Assembly (NCBI GenBank): GCA_938036925.1
Contig: CALHVU010000009.1
Span: forward strand, 1 to 9,931
DNA length: 9,931 bases
Reading direction: 5' to 3'
Source: an uncultured Atopobium sp.
GTDB lineage: Bacteria; Actinomycetota; Coriobacteriia; Coriobacteriales; Atopobiaceae
Shown: in pieces, positions 6,973 to 9,931 of the stretch
Position numbering within the stretch: the stretch's first letter is position 1
How the letters are laid out: each line of letters starts with the position of its first letter
Translations under genes and position numbers: made by a program
The notes under the pieces: model-generated
The model's database searches: none
Told to the model about the DNA's origin: nothing
The model's input: only the letters and a program-made list of their open reading frames with translations

Positions 6973-7001
6973 GATATTAAACCTTCCTGTGCGCACTGCT
7001 T

Positions 7002-7688
7002 CTATGCATCAAAACCAAAGTTCAGCAAGCGTTGCAACCTCAGTTCAAGACCCTTGTGATGATCATAGGAATCGATTATACGTTTATGGTCTGGAGCGGC
7101 AGGTGCTAGTGTCTCAACCAGTGCATCTGTTGTTTGTCTCACTGAGCGCAGGGGCTCAGGATGGTTTATACCTTCGTTCTCGCCACTTGCAATACACCAG
7201 CGAATCTCTGAACGCACATGACTTGTATCAAAGGTTTTAACAAAATCAGGAAACCACGTGCTTGGGCTGGCAAGAAGATACTGGTCAAAGTAGCAGGTTG
7301 TCTGCATCTCAAAGAGACCGCACAAACCCGACAATGAATAGCCTAAAAGCGTAAGCGGACAGTTATTCTGAGTGGTATGGGTAGCTAGGGCAGCGTACTT
7401 CTCGACAGTTGGAAGTACGATGTCTGAGAGAAATTCTCTTCCAAATCCTCCAAAGTCTGGAGCCTCAACACGTGTGCTTGGAGCTGGCCAAGGGGAATAG
7501 CAGTCTTGATTAGACGGCGCGGTAATGGTGAGGCATTGGGGAAGTTTTGTGGCGTCAAGTTCTCCAGAAGAAAGAAGAGAAGTTATCTTTGGCATCAACA
7601 GAGAGCCATGGAGAACAACAAGAAGACCTGGGACTTTGGAGCGTTCTCCAATAGTGATTGTGCTGTCTGGTAGAGCTGATAAATCCAT
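7002..7688 (-). CDS. Alpha/beta-hydrolase, putative siderophore (Fes/IroE/BesA-like) esterase
   Basis: A 228-residue cytoplasmic hydrolase without signal peptide. It has LLVVLHG (22-28) as the likely oxyanion strand, the nucleophile elbow LLGYSLSGLCGLFEM with S118, a candidate acid at E170 or E172 in SGENEG, and H210/H211 in SYDHHKG as catalytic histidine. The GYSL-x-GLF pattern and a following SPSTWFPDF stretch match esterases of the COG2819 type, some of which cut ferric siderophore esters. Here the elbow has Ser where many have Gly or Ala (GYSLS). At 228 residues it is shorter than several relatives but no motif is missing. The ATG at 7688 has AAGGA 7 bases upstream. It is divergent from a FecCD-type transporter, which supports release of iron from an imported chelate; this is inference. 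Acyl-ester hydrolysis of another substrate is possible. Confidence 0.75.
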   Translation of the reverse strand: MDLSALPDSTITIGERSKVPGLLVVLHGSLLMPKITSLLSSGELDATKLPQCLTITAPSNQDCYSPWPAPSTRVEAPDFGGFGREFLSDIVLPTVEKYAALATHTTQNNCPLTLLGYSLSGLCGLFEMQTTCYFDQYLLASPSTWFPDFVKTFDTSHVRSEIRWCIASGENEGINHPEPLRSVRQTTDALVETLAPAAPDHKRIIDSYDHHKGLELRLQRLLNFGFDA

Positions 7689-7723
7689 GAAAATCCTTGT
7701 CTGTTACTGTCTGTTAGCTACCA

Positions 7724-7737
7724 GCGATGTACATCGC
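7724..7737. promoter_or_regulatory. 14-bp perfect palindrome, candidate operator in divergent spacer
   Basis: GCGATGTACATCGC is its own reverse complement. It extends to CC...GG at 7721-7740 with one mismatched pair, and CTACC (7718-7722) and GGTAG (7742-7746) add a further inverted pair. It lies 36 bases upstream of the esterase start, in its leader or promoter. A dimeric repressor site is the simplest reading; an RNA hairpin in the leader is the alternative. Confidence 0.45.
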
Positions 7738-7774
7738 CGGACGGTAGATCCCATAAAGAGATGTAGCTATTTTA

Positions 7775-7792
7775 GACATTTCTTACTATGTC
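7775..7792. promoter_or_regulatory. Inverted repeat GACAT-N8-ATGTC, candidate control site
   Basis: GACAT at 7775-7779 and ATGTC at 7788-7792 are inverted with an 8-base spacer. On the minus strand a -10-like TAAAAT (7774-7769) directly follows, so the site may overlap the esterase promoter. The arms are only five bases, so chance is possible. Confidence 0.25.
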
Positions 7793-7797
7793 CGACT

Positions 7798-7830
7798 TCT
7801 CATAACTCAAAAAGTAAGTTATAGTTAACT
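7798..7830 (+). promoter_or_regulatory. Candidate promoter/operator of the uptake operon
   Basis: TTCTCA (7798-7803) and TATAGT (7820-7825) are 16 bases apart, about 80 bases before the permease start. The -10 is good, the -35 partial. Inverted half-sites overlap it: ATAACT (7802-7807) with AGTTAT (7817-7822), and AGTTA (7817-7821) with TAACT (7826-7830). This could be a metal-responsive operator, but it does not match the DtxR/IdeR consensus. Confidence 0.35.
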
Positions 7831-7905
7831 CTCAAATTTTCTGCTCTGTCTGCAACTTATGTCTTGTGTACAAAGAAACGCAGCGTCACTTTAGAGGGGT
7901 AACGT

Positions 7906-8967
7906 ATGATAAGAAAAGCCGGACCGTTCCGTCTTTTCATGGGCGTTCTCGTTGCAATTCTGGCAGCGAGCATTGTAATAACTTCAACGATGGGCGCCAT
8001 TGGTGTGTCCCTACAAGACGCATATGCCGTGCTGACACATCATCTTTTTGGCATGCCGCTACCGGAGGCTCTAGCTGCAGGAGGACCTGTCGAGAAAGTC
8101 GTCTGGTCGCTACGTTTTCCTCGCATCATCTTGGGTGTGGTAGCCGGAGCTGGCCTTGCGCTTTCGGGTGTTGTCATGCAGGCGTCAGTTCAAAACACCT
8201 TGGCTGAACCGTATATTTTGGGCATCTCTTCAGGAGCTTCGTGCGGAGCTACCTGTGCCATCATGCTTGGAGCTGGCGCGGTACACATTGTGGGACTTTC
8301 TTCGGTGCCGTTGTTCTCGTTTATTGGCTCAACAATCGCCACGATTGGCGTTTTGTTGCTGGCGTCTACCGGCGGACATATGACGTCGTCAAAGCTTGTT
8401 CTTTCAGGCATGATTTTGAATGCCCTGTTCACAGCTCTTTCCAACTTCATTATTACAATCGCAGCCAACGCTGAGGGCATGATGGACTTGAAGTTCTGGA
8501 CCATGGGCTCCTTGGCACGAGCAAGCTGGGGAAACGTTGGCGTTTCCGTTGTTGTAGTACTTCTCGTCAGTGTGTTTTTCTTAACGCAGTTCCGCTCACT
8601 CAACGTTCTTTTAATGGGAGACGAGGCTGCTACAACGCTTGGCCTCAACACCAATTTGTGCAGATGGGCATACTTGACCATTTCTGCCCTCATGGTTGGC
8701 ACGCTGGTTTCATCGGTAGGAACCATCGGTTTTGTTGGTCTTATCATTCCTCATATTGCGCGCTCGTTTGTTGGATCTGATCACCGAAGACTGGTGCCAA
8801 CCGCGCTGGTGCTTGGAGCTATTTTTATTCTTTGGGCAGATGCCTGTGCTCGAACCATCCTGGGTAACGCCGAAGTTCCTATTGGCATTCTGACCGCTGT
8901 CGTAGGCGCGCCGTTCTTTGTCTACATCATGGTTGCACGTAATTACAGCTTTAGGGATGGTGAGTAG
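7906..8967 (+). CDS. FecCD-family ABC transporter permease (iron-chelate/heme/cobalamin type)
   Basis: A 353-residue integral membrane protein with about nine to ten hydrophobic segments, starting with VLVAILAASIVIT. Family marks include RFPRIILGVVAGAGLALSG near 78-96, LAEPYILGISSGA (102-114), the ATPase-contact region GDEAATTLGLN, GFVGLIIPHIAR followed by GSDHRRLVP, and PIGILTAVVGAPFF near the end. Such permeases form a homodimer or pair and carry ferric siderophores, heme or B12 across the membrane. Only one permease gene is present, so a homodimer is expected. The ATG follows GAGGGG by 6 bases. The ATPase gene starts one base after the stop, so they are co-translated. The substrate is not shown by the sequence; a divergent esterase favours a siderophore. 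Confidence 0.93.
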   Translation: MIRKAGPFRLFMGVLVAILAASIVITSTMGAIGVSLQDAYAVLTHHLFGMPLPEALAAGGPVEKVVWSLRFPRIILGVVAGAGLALSGVVMQASVQNTLAEPYILGISSGASCGATCAIMLGAGAVHIVGLSSVPLFSFIGSTIATIGVLLLASTGGHMTSSKLVLSGMILNALFTALSNFIITIAANAEGMMDLKFWTMGSLARASWGNVGVSVVVVLLVSVFFLTQFRSLNVLLMGDEAATTLGLNTNLCRWAYLTISALMVGTLVSSVGTIGFVGLIIPHIARSFVGSDHRRLVPTALVLGAIFILWADACARTILGNAEVPIGILTAVVGAPFFVYIMVARNYSFRDGE

Positions 8968-8968
8968 T

Positions 8969-9730
8969 ATGCGCCTTGAAGTGCAAAATGTGTCAGTCAC
9001 CATTCACAACAAGCCGATTGTAAAGGACGTCTCGCTTAACGTGGCAGATGGCGAGTTTGTGGGTATCCTTGGCCCTAATGGATCCGGCAAGTCTACGCTT
9101 TTGCGAGCAATTTATGGCCTTGGTCATCGCTATGACGGCCAGATTTTGTGGGACGAGCGCGACGCCACTGAGATATCACGACGTGACTTTGCGCGTAAGG
9201 TTGCGGTTGTAAGCCAGTTTAACTCGCTGTCCTTTGACTTTACCGTTCGCGAGATTGTGTCGTTGGGACGCAGTCCTCATCAGTCGGCGCTGTCAAAAGA
9301 ATCCGATCACGACGAGTCAATCGTTTCTGACGTTATTCAGAAAGTTGGTCTTTCTCGCTTTGAAGATCGCTCTTTTGCCACGCTTTCAGGTGGCGAGAAA
9401 CAACGTGTCATGTTGGCTCGTGCGTTGGCTCAGGAACCAGAGTTTCTGGTGCTTGACGAGCCTACTAATCACCTGGATATTACGTACCAGATTGATATTT
9501 TGCGCCTTGTTCGCAATCTTGGTATCAGCTGCCTGGCTGTTTTGCATGACATTGTGATGGCAGCTCATTATGTCGACCGCCTGTATTTCTTAAAAGAGGG
9601 GACTATTGTTTCCGAGGGAACACCTGAGGACATTGTGACCCCTGAGTTACTTGCTGATGTGTATGGCGTTGAAGGTGCAGTGAGGCCATCAACTGCTGGA
9701 AACGGTATCAGCATTGATTACGTGTATTAA
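8969..9730 (+). CDS. FecE-family ABC transporter ATP-binding protein
   Basis: A 253-residue ATPase that powers the preceding permease from the cytoplasmic face. Motifs are complete: Walker A GPNGSGKST (35-43), a Q-loop in VVSQFNS, signature LSGGE (139-143), Walker B with D163-E164 in LVLDEPTNHLD, and H193 in VLHDI. The C-terminal YGVEGAV stretch is typical of FecE/FhuC/BtuD-like subunits. The start at 8969 follows GGTGAG and lies one base after the permease TAG; longer frames from 8918 or 8957 lie within the permease gene and lack a ribosome site. It belongs to an operon with the permease and the following binding protein. Confidence 0.95.
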   Translation: MRLEVQNVSVTIHNKPIVKDVSLNVADGEFVGILGPNGSGKSTLLRAIYGLGHRYDGQILWDERDATEISRRDFARKVAVVSQFNSLSFDFTVREIVSLGRSPHQSALSKESDHDESIVSDVIQKVGLSRFEDRSFATLSGGEKQRVMLARALAQEPEFLVLDEPTNHLDITYQIDILRLVRNLGISCLAVLHDIVMAAHYVDRLYFLKEGTIVSEGTPEDIVTPELLADVYGVEGAVRPSTAGNGISIDYVY

Positions 9731-9734
9731 TCGC

Positions 9735-9751
9735 CTGTTGAGTATCAACAG
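9735..9751 (+). other. Intercistronic hairpin between ATPase and binding-protein genes
   Basis: CTGTTGA (9735-9741) pairs perfectly with TCAACAG (9745-9751) around GTA. No T-run follows, so it is not a terminator. Its place just before a binding-protein gene suggests a role in transcript stability or unequal expression of the operon's products; that is inference. Confidence 0.55.
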
Positions 9752-9770
9752 ATGAATGAAAGGATATCCG

Positions 9771-9931
9771 ATGGATCCTCGTGTAAGTTCAAATCTCTTT
9801 ACAAGAAGGAATTTTTTGAGCATTGCGGCAGGGTTTGCTGCAACTGCTGCTGGACTGGGTCTTACTGCGTGCAACAATGCTACGTCTAGCCCCTCTACCC
9901 CTGCTACAGAAGAAAAGAAATCGGCTAATAC
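9771..9931 (+). CDS. Substrate-binding lipoprotein of the ABC transporter (partial, 5' end)
   Basis: The window shows 53 codons. The N-terminus reads MDPRVSSNLFTRRNFLSIAA followed by an Ala/Gly-rich hydrophobic stretch and the lipobox LTAC, with the cysteine at residue 38. TRRNFL matches a twin-arginine (Tat) signal, so the protein is probably exported folded and lipid-anchored. After the cysteine comes a Ser/Thr/Pro-rich linker (NNATSSPSTPATEEKK), usual for Gram-positive binding lipoproteins. The ATG follows AAAGGA by 7 bases. Position after a FecCD permease and FecE ATPase indicates the chelate-binding subunit (FecB/FhuD/BtuF-like), though the binding domain lies beyond the window. Confidence 0.85.
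   Translation, partial: MDPRVSSNLFTRRNFLSIAAGFAATAAGLGLTACNNATSSPSTPATEEKKSAN

Noticed and set aside
7816..7832. DtxR/IdeR iron box in the uptake promoter
   Set aside because: The GTTA and TAAC half-sites are four bases apart instead of three, and the outer bases do not match the consensus.

Overview
The window looks like a chromosomal segment of a medium-GC Gram-positive bacterium. The best guess is a coriobacterium of the Atopobium/Lancefieldella/Olsenella type, inferred from protein style (lysine-type MurE, McrBC and DUF6508 proteins, FecCD transporter) and strong AGGAGG-type ribosome sites with frequent GTG starts. The genus is inference and cannot be fixed from sequence reading alone.

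Layout, left to right. Positions 1-50 may hold the first codons of a leftward gene. murE (peptidoglycan tripeptide ligase) is read leftward from 1837 to 293. A divergent spacer carries a clear promoter for the initiator tRNA-fMet (2052-2128), which has its own intrinsic terminator.

From the anticodon loop of that tRNA onward, about 83 bp (3' part of the tRNA plus terminator) is repeated directly at 6831-6914. The two copies bracket about 4.7 kb that reads as a genomic island integrated in the tRNA. All island genes run rightward as one tightly packed operon: an N-terminally truncated PD-(D/E)XK nuclease-like gene, mcrB (N-terminal domain, EVE-like domain, AAA+ motor), mcrC (PD-(D/E)XK nuclease), a small DUF6508-like gene, and a broken short ORF resembling the start of a zinc-ribbon protein. 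There is no integrase or transposase. The island is therefore either a decayed or streamlined remnant or an element moved in trans. Its likely function is defence against modified DNA through McrBC. The terminator in the right-hand repeat probably ends both the island operon and the convergent esterase transcript.

Right of the island lies an iron/siderophore-type uptake locus. A leftward alpha/beta-hydrolase resembling siderophore esterases (7688-7002) is divergent from a rightward FecCD permease, FecE-type ATPase and a binding lipoprotein with a twin-arginine signal, which is cut by the window end. The 217 bp divergent spacer holds a 14 bp perfect palindrome and other inverted repeats that could be operators. 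A plausible working model is that the transporter imports a chelate and the esterase opens it in the cytoplasm to release the metal; the substrate is not visible in the sequence.
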